A stretch of 64,000 nt of DNA from Nautilus pompilius. Taxonomy: Eukaryota > Mollusca > Cephalopoda > Nautilida > Nautilidae. Below the pieces are notes generated by a model that was not told where the DNA came from, made no database searches, and saw nothing but the letters and a program-made list of their open reading frames with translations. Within the stretch, counting starts at the first letter, position 1, and each line of letters starts with the position of its first letter. Both the position numbers and the translations under genes were made by a program. The stretch spans positions 403,501 through 467,500 of the forward strand of contig JACATO010000966.1 in the NCBI GenBank assembly GCA_018389105.1, written 5' to 3'. Positions 22,068 to 37,199 of the stretch are shown in pieces.

Positions 22068-25000
22068 CTGAGAAAATGAAGAAAGTCTGGTCAGAAATTA
22101 ACACAATAAGTTAACAGGCAAAAGGTCGCCAGCTTGTTGTCTGAAAATATCAGCTATAAATGAAATCAATACCAGAAAATAGACTTTCTCAATAATTTAC
22201 ATGAAGACAAGGAATAATGTCTATAACATAGGTTTATTAGGTACCTACAACTTTTTATTCTTCACTATATACAATTTGTTATTTCCCTCTTGAAAAGATG
22301 AACTTACAAAAAATATCTTGGATACAGAAACACACCCACTCCAACAAGACAAAAAGCATTTTAATGATGGTGTAGAAGAAAAAGCTGCATCATGCAAGAG
22401 TTAAAACCATTCAGTTAATCAGTAAATGGTAATATAAATTACCTTTGCTTTGAACCGCAATTATTTCAAGAAGGAAAATCTCTCACCTGAGCTCAGCTTA
22501 CCTTTTTCTTTTAAGAAAATAATAGCACATAAAATTATTGTCATTTGTAAACAAGCAGAAGTTAAATAAAACAAAAAGCCTACTAACCACCACAAATAGT
22601 TGTGGTTCTCACTGTTTCATTCACTGCTTTAATACATAGCCATCTTTTTTAAAAAAAACTGCTCCAAAATTATTGAATTTAATGATTTTTCTGTACTTAC
22701 CTATTATTTATATTAAAATTCTTAAACTTTCACTTTTTATAAAGTTTATATGGTAAAGCTTTCTACTGGAAATCTGTCATCTGTACTCATAGTAATAATA
22801 GTGGTATTGGAAGCTATCACCAGTTCTGAACTTCAACCCTTTTGGGCTGGTTTTATGTTTTCTGATCTTCTCTAACAAAGAGCTCTAGCATTTCTTGAAG
22901 CTTCAGTTGCATGTCCAGCTCTTGACTTCAATACTGTTGTGATAGGACTGGCTTAGGCAGTGACCAAAGTGGGTCCAAAAATTGTCTTATGTAGGTTTTC
23001 ATTGATGTTTTATCACTGTGGTTTGGTAAGTGTTCTTCTGAGGTATTTATGACTAAATGTAGAACACTCATAAACTGGAACACATTAAATTGTTTTATCA
23101 ATTTCGTTTGCTATTGCATTTTCTCTTAAATCAACATGGTATGGAATTTATTTTTAAAATGTTATTTTTCATTAAGTTTTTTTTTCTTTAAAGTTATCTG
23201 TAAATTACTTTAGCATCACAGTATTAGTAGCTGTATCATAATTCAGAGTAACAATATAAACTATGGATGACAACAAACTGCTTATTATCAAACCCATCTT
23301 CTGAGATATTGACTTAATTCCTACGCATACTGCATTCCCATCAACTTCTTGTACTGCTAGAATGGTAAACTGTAATAGTTGGTATGCTTTAGTAAGCAAA
23401 AGATTTAGCTGCAATGATTTCTAGTGGGTTCTACTGAATACTGCAAATGAAGTGACAACTTCAAAATAATGCAGAGTAGACAGATCAATACCATTCCTAG
23501 CCATTGGATAATCAGTTACTAGTTTATGACTACATACAAATAAAAAAGGAGAGCAAGCAGTCACCCTATTTTTATTGGTATTTAAGATATGGGCTCATGT
23601 TGATAATGCCAAAGGTGATTCTATATCACTCACGTAGACCATGTGATGAATCAGTAGTCGCAGGTTAAATTTATTTTAAATAATTCATATGGATGTAGAG
23701 ATCTAGTGAAGATCTGTATCAGGGTGTTTATTTTTATTAAATATTTTCTTAAATGTGTATTACATTTACATTCTAAGACTACAGCAACCTAACAACCTAA
23801 CCTCTATTTGCCTCCAAAAGTTGTTAAAATTTAAAATATGCATAAAATGTTTTTTGTTGTGTGCTAACATAATAGAATTGTTTGTACATGAATGTATGAC
23901 AAGATAAATTAACTGAAAAAGTGAGCTCAAACATGAGCCAAGCAGAAAAACAGTATAATAACCAGGCCGTACACTTGAGGATTTGGCCAACCAGAAAAAG
24001 ATAAGATCTCATCTCCTAGTAAATTCTATTTCACTTGGCAGTCTCTAGTTTTATAGAAAACTAAGGCCTGTTGGAACAAGTCATAAGACAAAACAACAAA
24101 ATATCCAAAGCTTACTTAATCTTAGTATTTACCAATTTTCATTAGTTTAACTAATTTGAAAAGGCAAAATATTTAAAATGGAGATATATATAATAACAGA
24201 TGGTGTCTGCCAAGTTCTACATGCATTAGTTGACAATAAAATGTTGTGTCACACTATATCTTAAAAAGAAATCAAAATGAATGAATGACATATTAAACAA
24301 CAATTCTAATCATGGAGGAAGGCACTAAATGTTTAAAACCTACTTACTCTGGCTCCCCGGTGTATCCTGTCCTTCATGATAGAGATAAATTCCTTATGAC
24401 TTAGATGGCCATCGCCATCTGCATCAAATATCTGGAAGACTGTATTAACAAGATGGGGCCCCAGGGTGAAACCAGTGCACACCTTTACAGCTCGCTGGAA
24501 TTCCTCTGAATACAAATAAATGTTATTAATTGTAGTGATAATTTACCTTTTTAAAAAAAAAACAGCAGTATTTTCTTCATTGAACCCCCCCATTTATTAT
24601 TTATTTTCTTGGTTTAATATTTTATTTATAACTCTAGTATAGTAATATTAAAGCAGAAACCAATGAGTAAAAAGAGAAAATATGCCCACACCAGTGACAG
24701 AAAGGTTAATGGAGTGTGGCAACAATAACTACTTTACATTGGACAAACTTTTAACTATCAGTATTTTTTTTTTAAAAAAGTATTTCAAAATGAACTGAGT
24801 GGTACTGATTTGTTACCTGTAAGAAAGGTTGACAAACTAAGTTATAGTTTATAGATAAAAACTTTTTTTCCCTATGTATAAGTGATTTTTGTTTTTTAGT
24901 TGATAAATGATACATTTGTTATCTTTATTTTATATTCAGAATATTATTCATAAAATAAGCAAAATACCAGGCAAATTTGTATCAAGGGGATAAATATCAG

Positions 25001-28000
25001 TACATTCCTCAATATTGTTTTCATAAAAATTTCATATATTGATATGTAATGTCCACTTTATGATGTCTAAATTATATATACGTATAAAATTATAGTGCAA
25101 AGATGGTTCTTTATAGTAAACCAAACAAAATTTACTACACAGTTAATGAAGAAATACTTCATAATATCTAGTTGTAAATGCTTCTTATATTCCCTAATAA
25201 TATAGTGTGCTACAAATATCAAAAAAATCTACGCACACTTATGCTCCTTTCCACATAGATTTGAAAACATCAATCATATTGCCACAAAAACATCTGAAGG
25301 CTAACTCTACTTGGAACTAAGATTACACTTATTACTAATTATTTAGTAAATCTGTTAACTTTTTCCAAGATCTCTATATCCTTTGTATAATCTGGGCACA
25401 TGTACTCTAAAAGAGATCTAACTAATGATTTATAGAGAAAAATTAGAACTCTTGAAGTTGTATTATTTATAGAGCAATTTATCATTTTTGTTGGCCTTGA
25501 GGGAAATGAACACTTTCATATTGCTTTTGATGTTTTATGGTTCTATTTGAAACCTAAATCTTATTTTACCACAGTTATTGTCCCACCTTCTAGTAGTTTA
25601 TGGGTTATTTAGTTCACCCTGCCTAAGGGTAAGGCATTTTCATTTATAAACATTAGATTTCATTGGCCATCTGTTAGACCAATTCAATAAATAATTTACA
25701 TAAATGCTATTGTTAACTCTATAATATGATTTAGTGTTGTATGCAAGAAATTCCAGTAACAATATCAACTATATACATCAAGAAGAAAATAGTTCCAAGA
25801 AGTGAATCCTAAGGTAGGTAGTTCATCGGTTACAATCTTTCAGAAATAGCACCTTTTATATCTCTGTTATGTAAATACTCTCGATCCATAGCAAAAGGTT
25901 ACCATTTGTTGAAGCTTTTATATTTCTCTACTAAACTGGAACTGCATCAAATGCTTTATGAAAATAGAGATAATGAACATCTGTACTGTTCTATTATATA
26001 TCAAATACATAAACTGTCTGTATAGGTAATTAAAAAACAACCCTTTCAGGTGTAAATAAATACCATGTATTCACCAGAACTAGCAAACAATTCTTCAAAT
26101 GTGAAAAATTATGGTTCCCACATTCAAATATTTTTAAAAATACAATCAGAGAGATTTGGGGTGTACCAGTACTTCTTATCACCATCATAAGGAAGCAAGC
26201 AATCCTGATTGAACAACATACTCATGCAGATCAACAATTTGCAATTGTACGAACTTGGTGCTGCAGATTTTGGACTAATGTTGATTTCTCATATAAGTCC
26301 TGATTCATTCTGTCATTTGCTGATGATTAGGTCCAGGTTTAGCATGATTTACAGTTGTGCTAGTCATAATGAGCAGGCAGTAAGTTAATTTTGGTGGTCA
26401 TTTAAAATCCCAGCAGTATGCTGACTGAACTTGAAATTACAGCACCATAATGCCCACCCCACCATGCACCAAAGTTGCAGCATACTTTCTATCTTTCTGT
26501 GAACAGATAATCAATAATATTTAACCTCCTTTTCTGCCAATTTTCACAAGTGTATCTTCAATGCTTATTGTATCATAGCCAACATAACTAAATATTGTTA
26601 AATTATTGAGTATTTTGTGGAATATTAGAGAAAAGTGAAACTATTTTCTTAGAGTTGCTTGCAAATCTTTAGATTTTCATAGCCAATTTAAAAGACAACA
26701 AAATATCATTTTTAAAAAAAAAACACAACCAAACCAACCTGAAATAAGTTGCCAGATGACACTCACTTGAATGGCAATAAAGGAATTTTAAAAAAGGATA
26801 ATATATAATTGTTAATAAAAAACAGAAATAACAAAAATTCACTGTGACCACTTGAGACTCTGGGAGATATATTTATAATAAAATACACGCTATTCTCAAT
26901 TTTATTCAGGTCAGTATTTGAAATCCTTATTTCTTTATTTTTGAAGATATCTGCATGAAACTCAGTATGCACTAACTAGGCATGCAACAAACTGAAAATC
27001 ACAAGGTATTTTTCATCTTGGCCAAAATGTTGCTTTAGTAATGGCAACAAAAATAACATGAACTTTGTTCATTGACATGATTACTATAATTCTATGATAA
27101 AATTTTAAAATATTCTGAGATTAAAAATATATTTAAGATAAATCCCCTGGTAGTATCACATTTCAGAATCACCACACAGGAATGTATCTAAAATCTCATA
27201 TTGAGCTATTCAAAATCTAAGCAAAAATAGTGAATAGTTCACCAAAACTAGTAATTGTCCTTACTGAGAAAAACAGCATACAATAATTTGCATGTATACA
27301 CCAAGTTCATTTCATAATTGGAAAGCTTCATCTCAGCAATTTGCAATGTTTGATTACCATAGGCCCAAATGTCTCTGTGAACCACTTTCATCCTCTACTC
27401 TACTTAAACAGCACACAGACATACCAAACCCAGCAGATGCACAAAAGCTGCCACAGAATTCCACTTTGGCCAAATGGATCCACTAAATGAAATGGAGACT
27501 TTCGTTTCATACCTTCCAATGAAATGTGACATGCGTAGATTTGTTTACAAGGCCTTTCCTTAAATTATTTGAAAGATAAAAACACAGAATATGCTTTTAT
27601 TGTATTAATGGTGATTTTGGACAGGGATAATTACTCAGGCATTTTTATTCTCTTAAAACTATGTTCCTTTAAATTTGACACCTGTCTTTTCTATTTGTTT
27701 GAAAGTCTTACAAAAGTCATTTGTTGTTGGTTTTATTTTTTTCTGAATGCATTAATTTTGGTTTCCCAGCATTAGCACTAATTAAATTTTCTTAGCTTTG
27801 ATTACCTGTGCACTATTTATTAACATATAAAGGGACATTTGTGTGGGTAGTTTGTATAATTAACAATTCTTCAGCCAAATTTTCGTTTTTAAAGTTTTTT
27901 CTTTCCATTTCACTTTAGTTTACAATTTCAAATGAAAAATAAGAAATTAGTGTCCAGACAGGCATTAATATTGCCAGTAATATCTTGTCCAATTAATGTC

Positions 28001-31000
28001 CTTCCTGATGATCCAATTATCTTATCTACATGAAAATAATCACTTTACTGTACATAAGCATCAACAGAATGGATAAAAGTGGGGGTGGTGGAGCAAAACA
28101 TTTTCCACTTGAATCTTCTAAGATAAATGTTTCCAATACACAGATTAAAACCAATACTGAATCTCAAAAGTAAGGCACTAAACAATGCCACTGGCAAATG
28201 TGATCAAATGAGTTAGCAGATTTTACAGAATATCTGATGTACTGCTTGCTGATCTTGTGCTTTTAAGAGTGAATATTCAATCAAATTTTTGTTCTTAGTT
28301 TTATAACATTAGATTCTGAAATATGTTACTCTTCTTTAAAATTTAACTAATCAAAATGTACAGGAAGTGCTTTCCAAACTTAATGTGCCTGTATAGCATA
28401 GATACAATACATATGCACATACAGTAATTATACAAACAGTGAAAAAACTGGGTATAAAATGCCAATAACACATGATAGAAAAAAAATCGCACCTCTTGTA
28501 TAAAAAGAAATGCTCCATAGTACCTTACACGTGTTGATGTAGAATACTTTGGTTGTCATGTAAGCAATCAGAAAGTGTCACACATGCAGAAGGACTATAA
28601 AAGTACAGGCAGTGATCAATGTAGCATAGTGAATAATATGGCTTTGGGAAGGAAATATCAAACAACAAGTGTATGTAAATCAAAATCTTAGCTAGTTAAG
28701 GCAACTTCATGTGACAGATTGCAGCCAGAGCATGTGTTTCAGAAGACTGCATGCAAGACTCTGAGGATGATACCTAAAACTGGTACTTTGACAATAGATA
28801 TAGTAGATGAAGAAAGCCCAAACTTTACAAAGTGATATTCTTAATGTGATAGACAAAGAACCAGTAGAAATCTTGCAAATGACCTAGCTAAAAGCACAAC
28901 AGTTAACATTTCTTTGAGAAACAGTACATTAGCACAAAGTGATTAAAAACCTTTGCTGAGCACAACAAGGTTAAAATGAGCAGTATAAATAAAACTGGGA
29001 AAGTGTTGCCAGTTTTATAATGTTGCAAAATGGAACAAAAAGCAGATGTGCAATTTAACTAAGATAAAGCAAAAATAAGGGTATTGTGTTCATACAAAAA
29101 TGGATTCTAATGTTTATTTGCAATATGAAATTAAAACATGTAACCAGTATTTTGCCATGATCCAAAACAAATTAATAATTTAAATTTAGAGAAGCTTAAT
29201 TAAAAAGTATTGAAATCACCTTAGCAGATATTCATTGCAAATCTCTTGGACAAAAGTGATGATAGCGTAACTTGACATTTCTGACATTGTACATATGCCA
29301 ATCCTATCACATTTCAAAAATGTAACTAAGTTCCAAAAGGGGTACAAAGAACTATAGATTTCTTTTCTTCAGATGGTATTATTGAAATGCTAAAGAGAGA
29401 AACAGCTAATATATATACACACACACGCATGTGCATACAGAGATAATTATATAATTATGGAAATACACACAGGATATGCACAAATAACGAGTAATTGCAA
29501 CAAATGCAGGTTATCAATGTATGACTGTGGAATGTTGTTCCAAATATCCCGTAGCAGTTTCCATAATTCATCCAAAGTTTTTGGTTGCCATTTGAATTTC
29601 TCAGTAGTCATATAAACCCACATAGCCTCAACGATGTTCATATTAGGAAAATGGTTTATTCTCATTTTGTTTTTTGGTTAAAATTTCTTAAATAAGAGTA
29701 AATTACATCTGACTAAATGCATTAATAACTGATTTTAAATAATGAAACATGCTTCCTTACCTTGAGACACTGGTTGGTCAGCATAGGTGTACATTCGCAT
29801 TGCAATAGAAAAATCATCCAGGTTGTTCAAAAACTGGCAGAACTTTTTAAACTCTTGAAATGATATTCCCTAAAATTAAAAAAAAAAAACAAACAATACT
29901 TATACTTTGTTTGAACAAACTGATTCACTGTTTAGTATTCACACAAATTATTGATGATATGTGAGCTGGTACTATATTTTGCACTGTGGAAAATTCCATG
30001 TGAAAGCTCTTCAGATCTTTAATGAATAAATTATGGATATTCCCTGGTAGGCTTTTAATCCAGCAGAAACCACAGGTTTTGAATTATTTCCCCAAATTTG
30101 GTATTTAAAACAAATTTAGAAGAAAAATTGATAAATTTGATATTCAACAAAAAATATGTAGATTCACAATGATTTATTTATATGGTTACCATGGTAACCT
30201 TGCAAGTTCAACAGTGAATGTGAAAAATCAATTGGCACAGTTTTATTTTAACTATTCAGCAAAACTAAGTAATTCTTTTTTTCTAAATATGAAGTGAACA
30301 GACATTTGAATTTAGTCAGGAATTTTGTACATTTTTCATCTATTTTAGTGTTCAGTAATTTTGATTTTTAAATTTTGCAAATTAAAAACTTGTAAGGATA
30401 ATATTTTCCTATGATAATTAATTTTGCATGCTACTGTCAGACTGCATTTCAAATTTGAAGGCATTTGGATGAAAAACAAAAAAGTTGTTAATGTCAGAAA
30501 ATGATAGATAGCATATACAGGAAAATGCACTACAAAATACTATTGACATGGAACCACAGAATCTATACTTTTTACACATGTTTAATGTCTCTGTTCCACT
30601 ATATCAACAGAACATCCACTTATGAATCAAGTATATATCTGAAATTTAAGAAATATTAACTATAAAAGTCCTCTTTTTTAAACATCAGACTATCCTTAAG
30701 CCAATATAAAACTAGAAAGAAAAAACAGACGACCTTTTCTCTCTTAGTTACTTAATAGTCCCCTGACATTTTGGAGTATTACTTTCATGGTCCCCCACAA
30801 AAGATGGTGATTCAACCTCAGAAACTGTGTTGTGGTATCTTTTGGTTAACACTTTGGAAACTATCTCTTTGATACCGTGTGCTAGAGTAACAGTTATTGA
30901 AACTAAACTCTAGCAGATCAGAAAAATCTGTGAATATCTCATGCAAAGTGCATGCAAACTCAACTTTCTCACTAACTCTCATGGTAACCATATGTTTGAT

Positions 31001-34000
31001 AGTATGTGCGGTAAAATTGCACTGCTGTATAAATGTTCTTGCTTTTAAGTAAAATAAAGAAAGAAAACCACACAATATTATTTTAAAAAAACAAACAAAA
31101 TAATGTTTATTAAACAAGCAAGTAAAATGTTTTTTTCTTCCTTTAAAAATTTTTAATTCATATTTTTAAGTTTAGAATTTAGTTGCAAGCATTTTTTGTA
31201 TTATATTGTTGAAATAATTTGAAAATTTAAACAACAACAGTCAATACTGTTAATCCTTTTTTATTGGCAAAATAAGGATTCTAAAATTCAAATTTAGAAA
31301 TATATTACTCTAGCACAAAAATATATACAACTTTGTCTGGTATAACATGTAGAAATCTTCCTTAAATGTTTCAATATTAAGAATTTCATCTTTGTTTAAC
31401 AAAATATTAGAGATTCAGTCACGCTGAGATGTGTATTGCAAACTTCATGCTTTCTATTCTATATTTCTCTTGTATGTGCAATGCTAATTTTTATATTTCA
31501 ATATTTTTTGTATATTTTCTTTCTTGCTAAGTATATATTTATTTCAAAATTAACTTATAAGTTTTAGTAATTTTTTATAGGTATGCTAATAAATACAACC
31601 ATCCAAACTATTGCTACAATATGTTTCTGAAAATTTTTAGTGGAAGATGTTCTCTCCTCCAAGAACTATAATTGCTGCATTTTTTTCTTAATTCTGATCT
31701 AAAATAGGCATTTATAATTATTTTTAAAAAATAAACATAAATTAAAATCCTGAATTGCAATATAGTGTATTTGCCAAATGTTTTATACATTTTCAAAAGG
31801 ATGTTAGTTAGAAACATTAGCATTAATATACCTTTGTTTCTGGCATCCTGTCTTTTACTCTGCAAATGCATTCTTCAATTTCACTTTTATCCAACAATGT
31901 ATAACGAAGCAGTATTCTGGCAAAGTCTTCTTCTGAAATTGTCAGCATTCCTTTGGAAAAATCTGTAAATTCCAACTCTATTACTTCAATTTGAAGATTC
32001 TCCATAAACCTAAAAAGAAAAAAAAAATTTTTTTGTAATGATATGTTTACTGTGTTCATAGATAAAACAACTTGAAAGCATATTTGAAGTCAGATAAAAG
32101 TTCACAGATGGTCAACCAGTCCACTGTTGGAGTTAATACATTAAAAAATGTATAAAACCAATTTTTAAAAATTTTTTTAGCATTTTGAATAAATGAAAAA
32201 TGAAAGTAATGAGATGACCAGAAACAGCACAGGTTATTTAAACTATGGCTTACATTTATAAGGCATTTTTAAAAAAATTATAAAATATGTTAATGTGTAA
32301 AATAAGTTTGAATTAATAAATCTGGTATTAACAGTTTTACACAAACTATAAATCAGTGGTTTCCAAATGGGGTCACAAGAAAGGAGAATGGGGCTGTGAA
32401 GCTGGCCAGCATCATTATTTCCAAGTTACATTTAATTCTATGACTGCTGTTGGTGTATGTATACCCTATTTTCCATGGTATAATCCACATAACACCAACT
32501 CCTAGCCTCACACTGACACCTTGAGATGTACTTATTCTGTGGCCTAGAATGCAGAAATTGTATTATTTCACTGTTTTTTTTGTTTTTTTCAAAATATTCC
32601 AGGCAAATACTCCCACAGATCCTCTTAGCAGGGTGCATGTCTGCAGCTTTTGCACTGAGAGTAGTGCTGGAAGTTGGGGGTCACAAGAATTTGTCACGGT
32701 GTTAATGGGTTTTGCACTAAGAAAAAGACTGGGAACTTCTGCCTAAATAGAGAGTAATGAGACTGTCAAGAAAGATTTTTCTGTTCATTTACAGCTTGAG
32801 ACTTTTCTCAGATAAGTATCATATGTAATTCCTACATCATCCACTTCATTATTCATGGGCAGCTTGACCTGGTGACAATGATGTCTACAATGTGTTACTT
32901 ATAGCAATGAACAAAGGTTCTTTTGCCAGAATTTGGTGTTGCAGTTCTGAACTGTTTAAATGTAAATATTAATATTTAACCTGCTTAAATAGCTTAGAAA
33001 TTCAATCTTTTGTAATGAAAATAAAAATAATAATTTTTAAAAAGTATATATAGTTAGGCCAGCAAAATTCATTCAAGGATAAATTATTTAAATGTAGCCT
33101 CATTTGAAGATAAATGAGTGTATCAAAAAAGATTATTTGGCTTGAATGGCAGAAAGGGTTAAGGTTAATTATAAAATAAAGTTGAATTTTAGTTACATCT
33201 TGATAATTAAGATATATGTAAAAATGAACTAAATGTATGTAAATGGGACTCTACTTCTCATAGCATTCCTATTAAATGTCTTTTGAAATCTATATTTTCC
33301 TCACTTTCTAAAAACTTTATTTAAAATTTTCTTAAAATTAAAAAAAAATTTGTTTTTTAAATGTAAGAGTAAAATATTAATATTTTTGTGTTTAAGAGAA
33401 AAACAGTTTAAATTGATATATTCTTTTAAACTAAACTATTGGCAGTTAACTCTGAACAATAAATAAATGTGCTTCAGAGTTTGTCTATCTTTTAATAAAG
33501 CTTCCATTTTCATTAAGTCTAAATACACAAAAATATTTCTGATGTGGTAATAAAAATTAAGAAATAATAATAACATTAAAGTTTGAACTTTAACATTTAT
33601 CAACAAGATTAGAATCTATTTTGGCAATATTGTTCACCAGACTGGTAATTTATAGACAGAAGTCCAGCAGCTTAGGAAGCTAATAAATGCAATATAGGAC
33701 TAAATTAGAAAATACTGTGCAGAAATTTGTTTTACTCTCAAAATATAAATAGAAAAGAAAAATGACCATGTTGTTGTCACTCAGTGTTTAAGTTTGTATA
33801 ATTAGAGGCTAAGCAACTAGAGGCAAAGCTGTCATTAGATGATGGGAAAGATGACAGAGATAGATGATTTGCCAAAAATGGTGACACAAGTTTTGTGCTT
33901 TAAATGAAAAATGGGGAAAAGTATGTAGATGTTGCAAGCTAAAAAGGAAGGCGATTAAAGTATATCTTAATACCAGTCATTCATCAGTTACAAGTAGAAC

Positions 34001-37000
34001 TGTCCTTTTGCACTATTGTAAGTTACATCCAACAAGACTAAGGACTTTAAAACATTAAGCTTTCCTGACAAATGAATGCTTAAGTGCTTTGTGCATCATC
34101 AACCACCAAAAAATAGTAGCTGAATGTTAAGGTGAACAGTACTTGTCTGAAGCCATCACTAATAAGGTTAAAGACATCAAAAGGACAAAGAGGTATTAGA
34201 ATATTACACAATCAATACAGAAATAATTATCCTCAAGATAGAACTTACTCTTTAAACAAAGTTAATTTGCTAAAGACTGAGGAAAATGGAAGCTTGGAGT
34301 TTTCAGGCTAAAAGTAGGTGTTCTCTCTCTCTCAAACTTTACTAAAAAGTTTCTTTTTCTTTTTTAAACTGAGTTTGTTATAAAATAAATATTGCATTCA
34401 TACAAAGAAATTAAGAAATCATTAAAAAATTAAAGTGAATTTGAATTTTAAAATATTTCTTTATACAGAGCAAACTTTACAAATCTGTAACAGATTTAAA
34501 CAAATATCTGAGGTTCCTTGGTTGGTTCATTTTTAAAATATTAACACTATCCCCAATATCTTCATTTTAGATATTTTTTTAAAAAAGAAAACCTATATTC
34601 AAGCTGATACTTCTAAACTATTATACTTTTACTTCTTGAGAAAGCAAATTTTATTTTAAGCAAGATTCATTTAAAACTTTTCTTATCATGTTCATTAAAA
34701 TATTGTGTAGCAACGTATTTCTTTTGTAGAAAACAAAACCATCCTGGCTGTGTTGTGTGTTAGTCCATCTGGAATGGAGAAAATTAAGCTTATTTTTTTC
34801 CTTTTTCATCCAGAAATTATTCGTTAACATACTTTTCAATGTCAAACACTAAAATGTATGCTGAGCTATTAAGGTTAAATAGTGCATAGCAGGGTATTGA
34901 AGATAAGAGAGCTTTATTTCTAGGTCCTTCTCTGGGCATTGGATCTAGAAGGTCCTATGTACAAAAATGCTACTGCTGTGGCTTCCCACTGGGTCCAAGG
35001 AGGCCAAAGATGACATAATGGGGCCAGCCTGTGGTTACTGGTCATTAAGAAAACAAACTCAGAGGTGTAATTATAACTTCCTGCAGAGAATACTCCACTA
35101 ATGACAGGCCACCAGCGAAGACTGCTGGTTAAGTCTGTGTTACCTGAGAGATGACCACCTAGTAGAACTAAAATTTCCCAAGGCAGCTTTATTTACTAGT
35201 AAATACAGATCTCTCTGTGTAAACAGGATGCTTTGTATTTTCATCATTTTGCTTTTCCATGTAGAATGTGGTAGTTTGTTGCTAGAAACAATAAAAGTAA
35301 CAGGGAAGTTCATGGGCAGTGCAGAATAGTTCAAACAGGACCTAATGGTCAATATGTCTGGTGGTAAATGACTGCTCCTAATAATGTATTGATGATTTTT
35401 GTTATTTAATGTTAGTAGTATAATACAAACATTTATCCTGTTTTCAACTAAACAATGAAAAGAAAAGGTTTTAATAATATCAAACAGAATCCACCAATAT
35501 TCTTTTATTTTTTTAAATGTTAAAAAATTTAAAAATATAATAGCAAAATTTCCAGGCTGACCAAGAAAACAATATCCTTGAACTCAGGTGTGTATTTACA
35601 GACTTGTAAAATAAATACTTAACTTAGCACAATTAACACGACACAGAAGTTTAATTTAGCATTTCTTTAAACCATAGTTTAAGGCTAAGATAATTTTCCA
35701 CATCTTTTCCCCAAAAATCTGTACAATATTTGGTTTGAACAGTAACCTTCAATGACTATCCCCTTCTACATTAACAGTCTGAATGTTGCAGATGTGAGAA
35801 TAATAGTGAGAAATCAATGAATACTGCACATTAGTCTAATGTCAATCATGTAATTTTCATTATTATATTTTAAAAAGTGCAGATATCTATGACTTGGCTG
35901 GTTTAATGTCATTCTAGCACATGAGAGAATGGTAAAATTTCTATTTATTTTACGACTATACCCATATTTGGAACTTATATTGGCTAAAACAGTTTTCGTA
36001 ATAAGCTTTTCTAGTTTGAAGCTTTTTCATTATTTCATAATTTGTTGCTGATGTATAGTTAATGTTTGATACCCAGCCACAACATTCTTCTGTACCAGCC
36101 CATCCAGCATGAGCTTCCTCCCATTTTAATCAGCTGCAGGTACTTTCCTTGCTGAAAACATTGGTATTTGGCCTGCTTGCACACAGGCAAAAGATAATCT
36201 CTTTGCAACCTCAGACAAGATACCAGATGCTCTTCACAAGATTTAAATAAAGATATTTAATTGGTTGTGCATACATGTGAACTGCTGTAAGTTCAAACTC
36301 TGCATTCCGTGAAAGTAATAGGTCAGTTTCTTTGGAGATAAAAAGGTATTGCTGTAACTGTTACATTTTTGTAGCAAAACAAGCAAAGTCCACTTTTTAC
36401 TAATCAGATCTCATAATTTAATGGCCCCTGTTTACTGCTGAGACAAAACAAAGCAAACTGTGCCTTTATATTATCCTTGAAAACCCCCAAATGACAAAAA
36501 CAAAACTGAATGTATAGATTAATTACAGTTATGGACTGATTAAAGTGAGTGTGCAAATCTAGATATGAATATAAAAGTAGGGCTAAACTGACAACATTTC
36601 ATTTATTTTTTTTTCCCTTTCCATCCTGGTTTTAAAGTAAGTTTTATTTAAGGTCAAAGTATAACAAGAAATCATTCCACAAACTATCTTGTGTGTGGAG
36701 TGGTTCTATGTTATTTATAAATATTTTGGTATTAGACTAGGGTAAACTAAAAATGTTCAGCTACATATTAAGTGAAAATAGGTTAATTAAACGACATAAA
36801 AACTCACTTATAAAAGGAACTCCTTGATTATATTCTATGTAGTACCCTTGTTATACATCAACTAAAGAGAGTATGTGCTGCTGAGTTTTGCTGCTTACAA
36901 TATTATCTGAAACACTGAACTATCAGCCGAAATGCTGGTTTATTAACTCAAGCTTATCTCTAGCTAGATAAAACCAGCTAACTTAATATAAAGATTTATT

Positions 37001-37157
37001 CTTTTATTTCTGTTCAGCCATTAAACAAATATGAGTCCAGATTAACAAATTTAGGCAAAGTTGAGTCAATCAAAGTTTTAGCAACCCCTCCTCAGTCCAC
37101 AAAGACAAAGTAATTTTAAATAAATTTCATGTTTTCTTTTTGTCAGTCAAGTAAGTA

Positions 37158-37199
<42 letters not shown>

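Larger units (their letters stand above)
24506..29760 (-). other. MICU3 intron, 5.3 kb
   Basis: Mostly featureless AT-rich DNA. It holds a weak Tc1 relic at 26190-26500 and a clear one at 29447-29665. Confidence 0.6.

Noticed and set aside
24333-24347. Treating the EF-hand 2 exon as terminal (ending VSRF, stop).
   Set aside because: A consensus GTAAGT donor follows the Arg codon at 24348, so splicing onward is more likely.
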